Positions 1 through 9,098 are shown, numbered from the stretch's first letter. The stretch is DNA of 35,765 bases from an uncultured Alistipes sp. (GCA_944321955.1 CALUNG010000020.1:1-35765); one strand, 5' to 3'. A program made the numbers and translations. Notes: generated from the sequence alone by a model not told the origin.

Positions 1-552
1 ACGGTAGTACTGCAGTTCGTTGTTGCCGCCGCCGTCGCCGTTGACCTCGATGTTCCAGCTGTCCATGTCGAGCGACTGCCCGTTGAATTCATCGGACCAT
101 ACGAGCGTATATCCCTCCGGAGCATCGTCGGGATCGGTGTCGGGGTCTGGTTCGGGTTCCGGGTCGGTGCCTGTCGAAGGCAGGGTCTTGACGGTTGCCG
201 AACTCCATGACGAGGCTCTGTAGTCGTCTGCCGACAGCGAGCAGGCACGCACTTCAGCCTTGTATGAGGTGCCTCCCTTAAGATTGGTGAACGTATATGC
301 GAGCTCTTCGGTCGTGGCTGTCGTTCCGCCGTCGATGCGGCATTCGTAGTAGTCGGCATTCTCGATGGCCGCCCACGTAATCGTAAAGCCGTTCTCGGCG
401 ACCGATGATGCAACGATGTCGAGACTGGGCGCGTCGAGTGCGGGAATGATGCGTTCGTCGTCGGTCGTCTGCTCATCGCATGACGAGAGAAAAACAGTGA
501 AAGACAACAGCAGCATGCAGGCTGTCGTGAAAAGCGTTTTCAAGTTGTTCAT
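1..552 (-). CDS. GH16 family endo-beta-glucanase lipoprotein, 3' part outside window
   Basis: This is the first 184 codons of a gene that runs off the left edge; the ATG is at 552. A lipoprotein signal ends in the lipobox LSSC (Cys25), so the protein is probably displayed on the outer membrane. Residues about 42-118 form an FN3-like domain with the core NGFTITWAAIENA. A Pro/Asp linker (PDPDTDPDD) follows. The last visible residues, starting LVWSDEFNG and reaching NNELQYY, match the opening strands of GH16 laminarinases and beta-glucanases. GH16 enzymes cleave internal beta-1,3 or mixed beta-1,3/1,4-glucan bonds with retention. The catalytic ExDxxE motif lies beyond the edge and cannot be checked. 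It is the last visible gene of the SusC-SusD-SGBP operon, 78 nt after the upstream gene, so its role is to cut the polysaccharide at the cell surface. Confidence 0.85.
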   Translation of the reverse strand, partial: MNNLKTLFTTACMLLLSFTVFLSSCDEQTTDDERIIPALDAPSLDIVASSVAENGFTITWAAIENADYYECRIDGGTTATTEELAYTFTNLKGGTSYKAEVRACSLSADDYRASSWSSATVKTLPSTGTDPEPEPDPDTDPDDAPEGYTLVWSDEFNGQSLDMDSWNIEVNGDGGGNNELQYYR

Positions 553-578
553 TTTGTACGGTTGTAATTTTATTTAGT

Positions 579-608
579 GGCATGGCGGGCGATCAAACCC
601 GCCATGCC
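579..608 (-). promoter_or_regulatory. Perfect 11-bp stem-loop between SGBP and GH16 genes
   Basis: GGCATGGCGGG at 579-589 pairs perfectly with 598-608 across an 8-nt loop. It lies in the 78-nt gap between the stop of the binding-protein gene and the GH16 start. Downstream on the minus strand there is no T-run, so it does not look like a full terminator. A role in mRNA stability or partial attenuation, giving unequal expression of the two genes, is inference. Confidence 0.5.
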
Positions 609-630
609 TGTATGACAGGCTTTATTTTAA

Positions 631-1620
631 TTAGTTAGCCTTTTTGTAGAAGAAGCATGCATCGATGTTCAGCGTACCGTAAGTACCGTTCGATACGGCA
701 AGTACGTTCTGACCTGCGGTCTGATCCCGGGTAATAGCCCAGCCCTTGTTCGAGAAGTGCGTCATCGGGATCTCTATCTCGTGCCATTCGCCATCACGCG
801 GATAACTGAAGTCACATCCGTCCGGATTGGCTGCATCGCCAATTGTTGCTGTCGGTTCAGCTCCACCGTCGTAGGAATACATCGTAACTGTGAGTACGGA
901 GGTGTCCTGGCTCTTCAAACCAATGTGCAGAGTATAATCCTCGGGAGCGTTGGAGATGTTGCGGAGCTTGTTTACATCCTCTACGATTGTCGAGAAGAAA
1001 CCTGCTCCCGACCATGTTGAGTTGGCTACTACCGACATGCATACATAGCCGTCAAGGTTGCCAAAGAAGTTGGGACCCGTTGCGGTACCGCCAACGTAGG
1101 TGTTTTCCCATACATAGAGGAACTTCGTGGTATCATCGGTACGATAGTCGGCCACGATACGGCCGCTGAGTTTCGTTGCGGTAGTTTCATCCATTACTAC
1201 CAGGTAGTAGTCGCTGCCCTCGAGGCAGGCGGTGAAGTCGGTACCGGTACCGCCACCCTGTCCGCCGATGGTCTGGCTGATGGTTGCCCATGCAGACTCC
1301 TTGTAGGTCTGCGTGTCGCTCGGTACGGCCTTGACCTTTACGGTGTGCGAGCCGCTCGAAAGACCGGTGATGACGGCACGTGTGTTGGCCGTGCTCTCTT
1401 CGCTGCCGTTGTCGACTACATAGGTATAAGAACCTGCATTCTCGATTGCCTCCCAAGTTACGGTGAAGCCCGTGTCGCTTACCGAAGCCTCGTCGATGCT
1501 CAGAACCGGCGTAGCAAGAGCCGTTGCGTTCTGATTCGCGGGAGTGTCATCTTTTTTGTCGCTGCAAGCGGTTATCGCCAATGCTGCAAAGGCGAATAAC
1601 AACATACTTAATTTTTTCAT
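631..1620 (-). CDS. Surface glycan-binding lipoprotein (SusE/SGBP-position) with FN3-like domain
   Basis: 329 residues. The signal peptide ends in lipobox AITAC (Cys19). Residues about 38-116 are an FN3-like domain with the core DTGFTVTWEAIENAGSY, clearly related to the FN3 domain of the neighbouring GH16 protein. The C-terminal ~200 residues are rich in aromatic and beta-strand patterns (for example GEWHEIEIPMTHF) and resemble a jelly-roll carbohydrate-binding module, though I cannot name the family. The position directly after susC and susD, 41 nt from the susD stop, is where PULs usually encode the accessory surface glycan-binding protein. It is expected to hold the polysaccharide on the cell surface for the GH16 enzyme and the SusCD importer. 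The ligand is inferred from the neighbours to be a beta-glucan. Confidence is high for lipoprotein and PUL membership and moderate for the binding role. Confidence 0.75.
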   Translation of the reverse strand: MKKLSMLLFAFAALAITACSDKKDDTPANQNATALATPVLSIDEASVSDTGFTVTWEAIENAGSYTYVVDNGSEESTANTRAVITGLSSGSHTVKVKAVPSDTQTYKESAWATISQTIGGQGGGTGTDFTACLEGSDYYLVVMDETTATKLSGRIVADYRTDDTTKFLYVWENTYVGGTATGPNFFGNLDGYVCMSVVANSTWSGAGFFSTIVEDVNKLRNISNAPEDYTLHIGLKSQDTSVLTVTMYSYDGGAEPTATIGDAANPDGCDFSYPRDGEWHEIEIPMTHFSNKGWAITRDQTAGQNVLAVSNGTYGTLNIDACFFYKKAN

Positions 1621-1661
1621 AAGTGTTTTTTGTTAGATTGGTGATGTTTTATTGTGTGTTA

Positions 1662-3263
1662 TCAATATCCGGGATTCTGTTCCAGACCGCCGAGGCTGAT
1701 CTCCTCCCAAGGTATCGGGAAGAGCTCGTGCTTGCCGTCGACGAAGCTCTCCATGTCGTTCCCTTCGATGGTCTTGGTTACATTGCCAGAGTCGTCGTAT
1801 TCCAATTCGCCGCTGTATGCGGTCTTGAATGCGCGCATGGTGTCTCCGACTATGCCCCAACGGCAGAGATCGAACCAGCGGTGTCCCTCCATGCCAAGCT
1901 CCACGCGGCGCTCGTGACGGAGATTCTCTCTGGTGGCTTCAACCTCGCCCAGACCTACACGTGCACGTACGCGGTTTATTGCCTCCTTGGCACGGCCGAG
2001 GTCGGTGTTGCTCTCGATGCAGGCCTCGGCATACATCAACAGTACGTCGGCATAGCGGATCTCCTTGCGGTTGAGCGGGCAGCGCATCGAGTTGTCGATG
2101 GTCTCGAACCCTCCGTTCTTGGATTCGCATAGGTATTTGCGGCTGATGAAACGGTTGCCGTAGTGAATCTCCTGCTCGGGGGTATCGATCTGCTCGTCGG
2201 TAGGGGTGATGATGGTGTATTCACGACGCGGGTCTCCTGTCTCGAACTCGTCGTAAAGGTCGAGCGACGGCTTGTTGAAACCGTATCCGGTATTTCCGGT
2301 TCCGCAGATGTGTGCTGAACGCGGACGAGTCATTATCGGTGTGAATGTTCCGCGCGTTGCTCCATGACCTCCGTTCGGAAGGTCGCCGCCCCAGTCGGAC
2401 GTACCCTCGGCGTAGTACTGTATTTCGAATACGGACTCCACGCCGTTATCGCCCTCGACATAGAAGTTGTCCATGTAGTCGGGGCAAAGGTCGTAGTAGC
2501 CTCCTTCGTTGTTGTAGATGAGCTTCTCGCCCCACTGACGGGCCGTGTCGTACTGTTTGAGGTAGAGGTTTACCTTCATGAGCATTGCCATAGCGGCACC
2601 TTTGGTCGCACGACCGAGATCGTCGGTGTCGTAATCCTCCTTGATCCACAGGTCGGCTTCGGCATCTGCCAGATCCGAGAGTATCAGTTCGTAGATGCTT
2701 TCGGCCGTGGCGCGGGGCTGGTGCCATTCGCTCGACGAGTACATTGGCTTCTCGACGCGCGGTACGCCGCCGAATATGCGGACCAGACGGAAATAGTAGT
2801 ATGCACGCAGGAACTTGGCTTCGCCGATCAGTCGAGCCTTCATCGATTCGGTGAAGTTTTCGTCTATGCCGACTTCCATCGCACTGATCTGCTCTATCGC
2901 CAGATTGGCGCGCTGTATGCCCTGCCATTGCGAACGGTAGAAATCCAGCAGCGACTGGTTGTTCGACGTGGTCTTGAAGTTGCACATGTCGTAAAGCGTG
3001 GACTGGTCGGTGAGGTTCTCGCCTCCCTTTATGGCGTCATCGGAGCAGACGTCGCCGACGAACCATTCGGGGCAGAACGTATTGCTGTACTCCCACTGCA
3101 GAGGGACGTATGCGGCATTTACGGTCTGTACTGCAGCCTCCGTTCCGGTGAAGAAGTCCTTGATGTCGGTCTTTGCCGGAGCCTGCTCGGTGAGCCAGTC
3201 GTTGCACGAAACAAGACCCATCGTGGCCGCAAGCAATATTGCTGTATATATTGTCTTTTTCAT
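1662..3263 (-). CDS. susD: SusD/RagB family starch-binding-like outer-membrane lipoprotein
   Basis: 533 residues, the usual length for SusD. The signal peptide ends in lipobox GLVSC (Cys20). The N-terminal part NDWLTEQAPAKTDIKDFF followed by AAVQTVNAAYVPL is the typical SusD opening. A helical TPR-like region includes AKFLRAYYYFRLVRIFGGVP, and the C-terminus has the family block RRVELGMEGHRWFDLCRWG and ends EQNPGY. SusD proteins sit as lids on SusC transporters and bind glycan at the cell surface before import. The gene starts 21 nt after susC, the standard arrangement, and is followed by the SGBP gene. Substrate specificity cannot be read from this sequence alone; GH16 and GH3 nearby point to a beta-glucan. 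Confidence 0.95.
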   Translation of the reverse strand: MKKTIYTAILLAATMGLVSCNDWLTEQAPAKTDIKDFFTGTEAAVQTVNAAYVPLQWEYSNTFCPEWFVGDVCSDDAIKGGENLTDQSTLYDMCNFKTTSNNQSLLDFYRSQWQGIQRANLAIEQISAMEVGIDENFTESMKARLIGEAKFLRAYYYFRLVRIFGGVPRVEKPMYSSSEWHQPRATAESIYELILSDLADAEADLWIKEDYDTDDLGRATKGAAMAMLMKVNLYLKQYDTARQWGEKLIYNNEGGYYDLCPDYMDNFYVEGDNGVESVFEIQYYAEGTSDWGGDLPNGGHGATRGTFTPIMTRPRSAHICGTGNTGYGFNKPSLDLYDEFETGDPRREYTIITPTDEQIDTPEQEIHYGNRFISRKYLCESKNGGFETIDNSMRCPLNRKEIRYADVLLMYAEACIESNTDLGRAKEAINRVRARVGLGEVEATRENLRHERRVELGMEGHRWFDLCRWGIVGDTMRAFKTAYSGELEYDDSGNVTKTIEGNDMESFVDGKHELFPIPWEEISLGGLEQNPGY

Positions 3264-3284
3264 CTTCGTAATCGGTCGTTAGAA

Positions 3285-6200
3285 TTAGAAGTTGATGTTG
3301 GTTCCGAAAAGTATGGTGCGGGCCTGCGGGTAGTTACCCCAGTCGACGCCGGTTCCCACCTCGGGGTCGTAACCGGTATAGCCGGTGATGGTGAAGAGGT
3401 TGCTTGCCGAAACGTAGAAGCGTACGCGGCTCATGTGGGCCTTCTCCGTAATATGTTTGGGCAGCGTGTATCCGAACTGGATGTTCTTCATGCGGAAGTA
3501 TGCTCCGTCCTCGACCAGACGGCTCGAGAAGTTCTTGTTGCGTGTCGAGCCCGACGATGTCGACGGATTTGGTATCGATCCGTCCGGATTGTTCTGCGTC
3601 CAAACGTCGCGCATGGTAGTCGAGAGGGTAGCGGTTGTTCCGTCGCCTTCGGTTACGTTGCGCAGTGCGTTGTAGATCTTGTTGCCGTATACTCCCTGGA
3701 AGAACATCGACAGGTCGAAGCCCTTGTAGTTGAACGAGAGGTTGAGTCCGTATGTCAACCACGGGAAGGGATTGCCCAGATCGGTCTTGTCGTTGTCGTC
3801 GATGATTCCGTCGCCGTTGAGGTCGGCATAGCGGGCGTCGCCGGCATGCTCTGTCAGAGCTCCTCCGTTTTCGATGACACCCCACTGGTGAGCCTCTACC
3901 TCTTCGTCGCTGCGGTAGATGCCTTCGTACTTGTAGCCCCAGAACGAGAAGAGTGCATAGCCCTCGTCGTAGATCTGGTTGGTGTACGTGTCGAGGAAGC
4001 GCGATCCTCCGTTCAGATGGGTAAGGCGGTTCTTGACGAACGAAACGTTACCGCTGATGTCGTACGAGAAGTCGCCTATGTTGTTGGCGTGTCCCAGCAT
4101 CAGCTCGATACCCTGGTTGCGGACGGTTCCCACATTGGCCTTGGGGTAGTAGCGGTTGCCGACATGAGCCGGAGTGGTGACCGTAAGCAGCATGTCCTTG
4201 GTATCGCGGATGTAGGCATCGACCGTACCGTAGAGTTTGTTGCCCCACAGACCGAAATCGACACCGAGGTTCCACTGTTCGGTGAATTCCCATTTACCGC
4301 CGTTGTTTACGTATGTCAGGATAGTGGCTCCGATCGCGGGCGTTTCGTTGGGGCCGAACACGTAACCGAGGTTGTAGGGATTGTCCGTGGCCATTACCTG
4401 CGAGAAGCTGCTCTCGTCGATCTTGTCGTTACCGATCTGTCCCCAGCCAAGACGGAGCTTGAGGTTGTCCAGTATGGCGTTGTCGCGAAGGAAGCTCTCT
4501 TCGGAAATACGCCATGCCAGTGCGGCCGAGGGGAAGTAACCCCATGTGTTCTCGGGGAACTTCGACGAACCGTCGGCACGGAAGTTTACCGTAAGCAGGT
4601 AGCGGTCGTCGTAGCTGTAGAATATACGTCCGAGAAACGAGAGCCGTCGCGTACGGCCTACGCCGTCGCTTGCATAGTTCTTATCGGTTGTTGTCTGCGA
4701 CAGATACCAGTTGTTCTTGGTGGGGTTGATGATCGACGAACCCGAACCGCCGAGCGTATAGTAATCATACTCTTCAGTGGTCTGACCTACCATCACCGAG
4801 AAGTTGTGCTTGCCGAGACGGCGCGCGTATGTGAGCGTATTCTCGTAGAAGACGTCGTTGTAACGTCCCATGTCGCTCGAAAGGAAGTTCTTGTCGCGCT
4901 TGTCGTAGTCGGAGATGTAGTACGCATCGCTGAAGTTGCGGTTCGTCGTGGTGAGCAGGTTGGCGCTGACCTGCGAACGGAATGTCAGTCCCTCGATGGG
5001 CTCGATCTCGAGATAGATGTTGCCGATCCAGCGGTTCTCGCGGTTGCGCGGATGCGAATAGATGGCCATGCCTATCGGGTTGTAGAGGTTGCGGTAATTC
5101 GACGATGCCGCGGGACGGCCGCTGAGGTCTTCGCCCGCACTGTTTACCGAACCTTCGGGATAGTATACCGGATCCCACGGAGCCATACGTATCGCCGATG
5201 ACAGCACGCCCGAATACTCGGAGTTGTTGGTCGTACCGCGCTGTTTCGATGCGATGTAGTTGATGTTTGTGCCGATCTTCAGCCATTTGGTGATCTGGTA
5301 CGAACCTACGGCACGCAGCGTTACCCGGTTGTAGAACGATGCCATGATCGTACCCTCCTGTCCGAAGTAGCCGGCGCTTACCGAATACTGGGCCTTCTCG
5401 GTGCCGCCGTCGACCGAGACATGGTAGTTCTGAATGACGGCGTTCTTGACGAACACTTCATTCTGCCAGTCGGTATTGATCGTCGAGTAGTCGAGGTTGC
5501 TGGGGTAGAATGCCGCACCTCCGAGTTTGTAGGTCCGAAGCCATGTATTGAAGCCCTGCTGCTCGAGGGTATTCATCTCAGAGCGGACATTACCTATCAT
5601 TACCTCCGTGCGCGCGAGCTCCTCGGGACCCATCAGATCGAGTGTACGCCAGCGGTTCTGGATGCCGACATAGGCATCGAACGATACGTTGACCTTCTCT
5701 TTGCCGCCGCTCTTGGTGGTGATGATGATAACGCCGTTGGCTCCTCGCGAACCGTATATCGCCGTCGAGGATGCATCCTTGAGGACCTCCATGCTTTCGA
5801 TATCGTTGGCATTGACGAACGAGATGTTGTCGGTGATGACACCGTCGACGACATAGATAGGCGAGCTGTCGCCGATGGTGCCGATACCGCGTATGCGGAC
5901 TTCGGCAGCCTGTCCGGGCTGTCCCGAGTTGGAGTTGATGGTAACGCCGGCTACACGGCCCTGCATTGCCTGGTCGATCGAGGCTACAGGGGCTTTCTGC
6001 AGCATCTCCGAACTTACGGACGATACGGCGCCCGTCACGTCGCTGCGTCTCATGGTACCGTAACCGACGGCTACCACTGCGTCGAGCATCTGTGCGTCTT
6101 CGGCCAACTGTACGTCTATGCGGCTTGCCGATGGCGTTACCTTGACCTCCTTTGAAACATATCCTACAAAAGAGAATACAAGTGTTGAATTGACCGGTAC

Positions 6201-6392
6201 GGTGATTGAGTAGTTGCCTTCGCCGTCCGAGATGACACCGTTGGTGTCATTTTCCTTTTCCGATACGGTTACGTATGGCAGCGGTTCCTTGGTGCCTGCT
6301 ACGGTAACCGTTCCTTCGATTACGACGTCCTGAGCCGATGCCGCAAGGCTGAATCCCAGCACTCCGCAAATCAATAGCAGAAGTTTTTTCAT
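3285..6392 (-). CDS. susC: SusC/RagA family TonB-linked outer-membrane transporter
   Basis: 1035 residues, typical for SusC. A signal peptide (to about residue 20, ending AASAQ) is followed by a carboxypeptidase-regulatory-like beta-sandwich (about 25-105, with LVFSFVGYVSKEVKV). The TonB-box/plug region contains AVVAVGYGTMRRSDVTGAV, and the plug motifs QGRVAGV, IRGIGTIGD, PIYVVDG and ASSTAIYGSRGANGVIIITT follow. The remaining ~800 residues form a beta-barrel ending in an aromatic C-terminus (ILFGTNINF). It imports oligosaccharides through the outer membrane using TonB energy, with the SusD lid encoded downstream. It is the first gene of the operon, with a long AT-rich region upstream. No truncation is seen. 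The start ATG at 6392 gives a good signal peptide. Confidence 0.96.
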   Translation of the reverse strand: MKKLLLLICGVLGFSLAASAQDVVIEGTVTVAGTKEPLPYVTVSEKENDTNGVISDGEGNYSITVPVNSTLVFSFVGYVSKEVKVTPSASRIDVQLAEDAQMLDAVVAVGYGTMRRSDVTGAVSSVSSEMLQKAPVASIDQAMQGRVAGVTINSNSGQPGQAAEVRIRGIGTIGDSSPIYVVDGVITDNISFVNANDIESMEVLKDASSTAIYGSRGANGVIIITTKSGGKEKVNVSFDAYVGIQNRWRTLDLMGPEELARTEVMIGNVRSEMNTLEQQGFNTWLRTYKLGGAAFYPSNLDYSTINTDWQNEVFVKNAVIQNYHVSVDGGTEKAQYSVSAGYFGQEGTIMASFYNRVTLRAVGSYQITKWLKIGTNINYIASKQRGTTNNSEYSGVLSSAIRMAPWDPVYYPEGSVNSAGEDLSGRPAASSNYRNLYNPIGMAIYSHPRNRENRWIGNIYLEIEPIEGLTFRSQVSANLLTTTNRNFSDAYYISDYDKRDKNFLSSDMGRYNDVFYENTLTYARRLGKHNFSVMVGQTTEEYDYYTLGGSGSSIINPTKNNWYLSQTTTDKNYASDGVGRTRRLSFLGRIFYSYDDRYLLTVNFRADGSSKFPENTWGYFPSAALAWRISEESFLRDNAILDNLKLRLGWGQIGNDKIDESSFSQVMATDNPYNLGYVFGPNETPAIGATILTYVNNGGKWEFTEQWNLGVDFGLWGNKLYGTVDAYIRDTKDMLLTVTTPAHVGNRYYPKANVGTVRNQGIELMLGHANNIGDFSYDISGNVSFVKNRLTHLNGGSRFLDTYTNQIYDEGYALFSFWGYKYEGIYRSDEEVEAHQWGVIENGGALTEHAGDARYADLNGDGIIDDNDKTDLGNPFPWLTYGLNLSFNYKGFDLSMFFQGVYGNKIYNALRNVTEGDGTTATLSTTMRDVWTQNNPDGSIPNPSTSSGSTRNKNFSSRLVEDGAYFRMKNIQFGYTLPKHITEKAHMSRVRFYVSASNLFTITGYTGYDPEVGTGVDWGNYPQARTILFGTNINF

Positions 6393-6942
6393 AAAAGGTT
6401 TTTATGTTAGAGTTTACGTTAAAATTCCGTTACGATTCGGTTTCATCATGCGATGGAAGGCCGTCTCGTTTTGCTTTGGCAAAATTTGTAAAATAGGTGC
6501 GAGATATCAACATCGGCAATTTACAATGTGGAACACTATGCTGTTTATGTAATTTTTAATATGCTGATTTGCAGGAGAAGACGCGAACCTTGTAATTTGT
6601 CAGAAAGTGGAACACGATGAAAGACTTTTTTGATAATATATGTGTTTATTATAAAAAATATTTAAAAAAAGTGAATTTGTAGTGTCCACTTTTTGGTTGT
6701 GTGTATCTGGTATTAATACGCTGTATATCAAGTGATACAATACTGAAAAACCTTTTATATGTCCACTTTGTTCTCTTTTCGGGTTCTTCATTTATGGCTA
6801 AACTCGTAATTTTATATGCGATTGATGGCAAAATTTGCGGTGAAAAGCCTATGTTGTTGTAAGGCTGATACTAAAACCCCTATGCCGTCTGGCAGGCCGC
6901 ATCGGTCATACGAAACGAATTTGACCTAAAAATCCAAATAAA
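6393..6942. other. 550-bp AT-rich divergent intergenic region, PUL versus peptide-lipoprotein operon
   Basis: No convincing gene is seen here; short open frames at 6600-6831 are AT-rich and have no protein-like character. The region must contain the leftward promoter of susC and the rightward promoter of the cassette operon. No perfect TAnnTTTG -7 box was found for either. The nearest plus-strand match is AAAATTTG at 6830-6837, which would leave a ~100-nt leader with a small hairpin (AGCCT near 6847 pairing with AGGCT near 6862). A four-copy motif fills the middle and is listed separately. Confidence 0.6.
6528..6770. repeat. Four copies of an AAGTGGA(A)CA motif spaced about 77 bp
   Basis: GTGGAACAC occurs at 6528-6536 and, as AAAGTGGAACAC, at 6604-6615 on the plus strand. 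The related AAAAAGTGGACAC lies on the minus strand at 6694-6682, and AAAGTGGACA on the minus strand at 6769-6760. Motif centres are about 79, 76 and 77 bp apart, with two copies in each orientation facing each other. Three or four of them are followed about 10-15 nt later by a short T-run. They could be binding sites of a regulator of the divergent operons or remnants of a small repetitive element. The motif and spacing are seen directly; function is unknown. Confidence 0.5.
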
Positions 6943-7101
6943 ATGAACAGAAGATTACATTACGAAAATCCCGAACTGAGGATTGAATCCGTATTTACGG
7001 AACTCGGGTTTGCTCTCTCTTCCCCCGATCAATGGAATGATGGCGGTAACGGCAGCGGCGATTTCAACGTCGACTCCGATTATGACAATGAATTCGAATA
7101 A
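6943..7101 (+). CDS. Small acidic peptide, GFAxS-WND type (cassette 1)
   Basis: 52 residues, starting MNRRLHYENPELRIESVF. The core GFALSSPDQWND-GGNG is followed by a strongly acidic tail (DSDYDNEFE). There is no signal peptide or membrane segment. It lies 19 nt upstream of the lipoprotein start at 7121 in the same operon. The gene at 9178-9327 encodes a clearly similar peptide in the same position before the second lipoprotein. Both share Tyr-x(n)-Pro/Glu near the N-terminus, GFA[L/I]S, WND, NG-x2-D and a Phe near the end. From memory, short peptides of this general type (basic start, Y-x2-P-E, acidic tail) are frequent beside fimbrillin-like lipoprotein genes in Bacteroidales; I know of no assigned function. 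The conserved pairing and pattern argue that it is a real gene. Confidence 0.7.
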   Translation: MNRRLHYENPELRIESVFTELGFALSSPDQWNDGGNGSGDFNVDSDYDNEFE

Positions 7102-7120
7102 CCCTAAAAAGAGAAGCCCT

Positions 7121-9088
7121 ATGAATACTATAAATAAAGTATCGGCATTGGCAACGGTTGCCATGCTTGCAGTCGCATGTTCACAGCCCGAAGTCGGCGA
7201 ATCCGTATCGACAGGCGACATGCGTAATATTACTTTGTCGTCGTACAACACTCCTGATGAAAGCAGAGCTTCGTGGGTGGACGGCGAAGGCATTTCGTGG
7301 GAGCAGGAGGACGCCACACAGCTTGGATTCGTATCGAGCATAGGCGACGTTTATCACTCTACGGCCCTTGCAATAGACGAAAACGACGGTACGGCCGAAT
7401 TCGGCATAGCCGTGGGAGCTTCGGCTGACAAGGTATTTGCATACTATCCCTATCGAGACGGGGCGCTGGCCTATCAGCCCGACCAGGGTACTTTCTCCAT
7501 ATCGTACGATATCGAGGCCGCTCAGTTGCAGGCTGCAGCCGGTGAGTTCTCGATGAATGATGTGCCGATGGCCTCGGCCGACATCGTTGCCGTTCCCGAA
7601 GGGTATTCCGACGTAAACAATCCGATGGTACTCGTCGGTTCGCTCGTACGTTTCCTTATCTATTCCGATGTTGAGGAGTACCGAGCCGAGGCTGTCAAGT
7701 CCGTCGAACTGCAGCTGCCGGAGGGCAAGATGCTCAACGGTACATGCGTGCTGACGGGCGGTTGGGAGACACCTGTATCGGTCGCTGCTCCGACCAATGG
7801 AGGCAACGTCTCGAGAGTCACTCTTCAGAACGACTACGTGCTGACCGACATTGCCGACAACAGCGCTGCAAAGGGAGTTTATCTTAGCATAGCCCCGGTC
7901 GAGACCGAATCCTGCACCTATGTTGTCGTTACGGACAAGGCCACCTATACTTTCGTATCGGCCAATCCCAAAACATTTGCCGACAATACCATCCACAACG
8001 TAGCCCTCAACCTTTCGAAGGCCACCGAACGCACCGAGAACAGCGGCGAAATCGAACATACGCTCGAGTGGAACCACAACCAGTCGATAAATGTCGGCGC
8101 CGCCAAGGGATATGGCTATTACGGTCCTACAACAGTAAGTTATGACGGTGTCGTCGTATCCGACATGGAGAACGTATCGTTCGTCGCAGTCGATCTTGAA
8201 GGCAATCCCGTTACGTGGCTTACCGGCGTATGGGAGAATACCAACAACTACAACCTGCAGATCAACTACGACCGCAACGCCGTAACCGAAGGTCGCAGCG
8301 GCTGCCTTTATGTCGAGTACATGGGCGTACGTTCGGCTACGTGCATGCAGATCAATCAGGATCCGGGCAACGGTGTTCCCTTCATCGTGCCGACCGTAAC
8401 GAAGCTGTACGAAACCGAGATTTCGGCAGCGGGCGAGACCGTTGAGCAGGCCGCAACGATTTCGCTTACCGTTAACGGCGAGCCCGTCGACGACATCGCA
8501 CCTTACGTGCAGTATGTGACGCTTTCGTGCGGAGCGGCCGAAGCTGCCTTTGACGGATCGAATATTAGGATCGTATTCCCCGAGAACACCATGGCCGTCG
8601 AGAGAACATACACGCTGAAGGCTTCGACCGACGATGCCGAGTCGAGCGTTCAGTTCACGCAGGCCGCCGGCGAGGGTACGGGTGAGACTTCATTGTTCTC
8701 GTACAGTATCGAAAAAATAACTCCTGCATACGGTACCGAAGAGTGGTTCGGAATGCCGACAGGCGGTGACAGACCCCGTTGGTTCCGTCTCTACAATATC
8801 AAGGACGCCGCAGGTGAGGCTTTGACGATACCTCTCGACGATGCAACGCTCGAGATGCTATTCGCTCAGGTATTCACCTTCGGTGAGGTCGAGGCCGACG
8901 ACATGAAGCCCGGAGCCGGTCAGACGGACGACCATTCGTTCGTAAGCTTCTCGGCGTTCCAGCATGGAGACAGCGTTTATGTAGACGTGGTATTTGCCCC
9001 GCGCGAAGGAGGCGAACTGCGGTATGTCAAGATAATCACCAACGACAGTGACGGTAATCCGCTCTATACGTGGGTGATCTGGCAGTAA
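7121..9088 (+). CDS. Fimbrillin-like N-terminal lipoprotein with BACON-like domains (cassette 1)
   Basis: 655 residues from the ATG at 7121, chosen because it gives a signal peptide with lipobox LAVAC (Cys20); a longer in-frame start at 6983 would overlap the peptide gene and spoil the signal. Residues about 25-310 resemble the Mfa-like/fimbrillin family: KVFAYYPYRDGA, SLVRFLIYSD, a KSVELQLPEG strand, and the closing NTIHNVALNLSKAT. Two Ig-like BACON-type domains follow (about 325-435, ending ATCMQINQDPG, and about 440-555, ending SSVQFTQAAG). A ~100-residue beta-rich C-terminal domain (LFSYSIEKITPAYG to YTWVIWQ) completes it. The product is probably surface-anchored; adhesion, glycan or mucin contact, or a pilus-like structure are all possible. 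A terminator-like hairpin directly after the gene separates it from cassette 2. Confidence 0.75.
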   Translation: MNTINKVSALATVAMLAVACSQPEVGESVSTGDMRNITLSSYNTPDESRASWVDGEGISWEQEDATQLGFVSSIGDVYHSTALAIDENDGTAEFGIAVGASADKVFAYYPYRDGALAYQPDQGTFSISYDIEAAQLQAAAGEFSMNDVPMASADIVAVPEGYSDVNNPMVLVGSLVRFLIYSDVEEYRAEAVKSVELQLPEGKMLNGTCVLTGGWETPVSVAAPTNGGNVSRVTLQNDYVLTDIADNSAAKGVYLSIAPVETESCTYVVVTDKATYTFVSANPKTFADNTIHNVALNLSKATERTENSGEIEHTLEWNHNQSINVGAAKGYGYYGPTTVSYDGVVVSDMENVSFVAVDLEGNPVTWLTGVWENTNNYNLQINYDRNAVTEGRSGCLYVEYMGVRSATCMQINQDPGNGVPFIVPTVTKLYETEISAAGETVEQAATISLTVNGEPVDDIAPYVQYVTLSCGAAEAAFDGSNIRIVFPENTMAVERTYTLKASTDDAESSVQFTQAAGEGTGETSLFSYSIEKITPAYGTEEWFGMPTGGDRPRWFRLYNIKDAAGEALTIPLDDATLEMLFAQVFTFGEVEADDMKPGAGQTDDHSFVSFSAFQHGDSVYVDVVFAPREGGELRYVKIITNDSDGNPLYTWVIWQ

Positions 9089-9098
9089 CAAGTTCTGG

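Noticed and set aside
2364-5201. Open frame of 945 codons on the plus strand opposite susC and susD
   Set aside because: It is antisense to two clearly recognisable genes. The translation is rich in Val, Arg and Glu with no domain, and comes from codon bias of the real genes.
6600-6831. Short minus-strand open frames in the AT-rich gap
   Set aside because: AT-rich chance frames with no start signal or homology; the region holds the spaced motif instead.
6983-7120. Longer N-terminus for the first BACON lipoprotein
   Set aside because: It overlaps the peptide gene in another frame and would bury the lipoprotein signal; the ATG at 7121 gives a clear lipobox.
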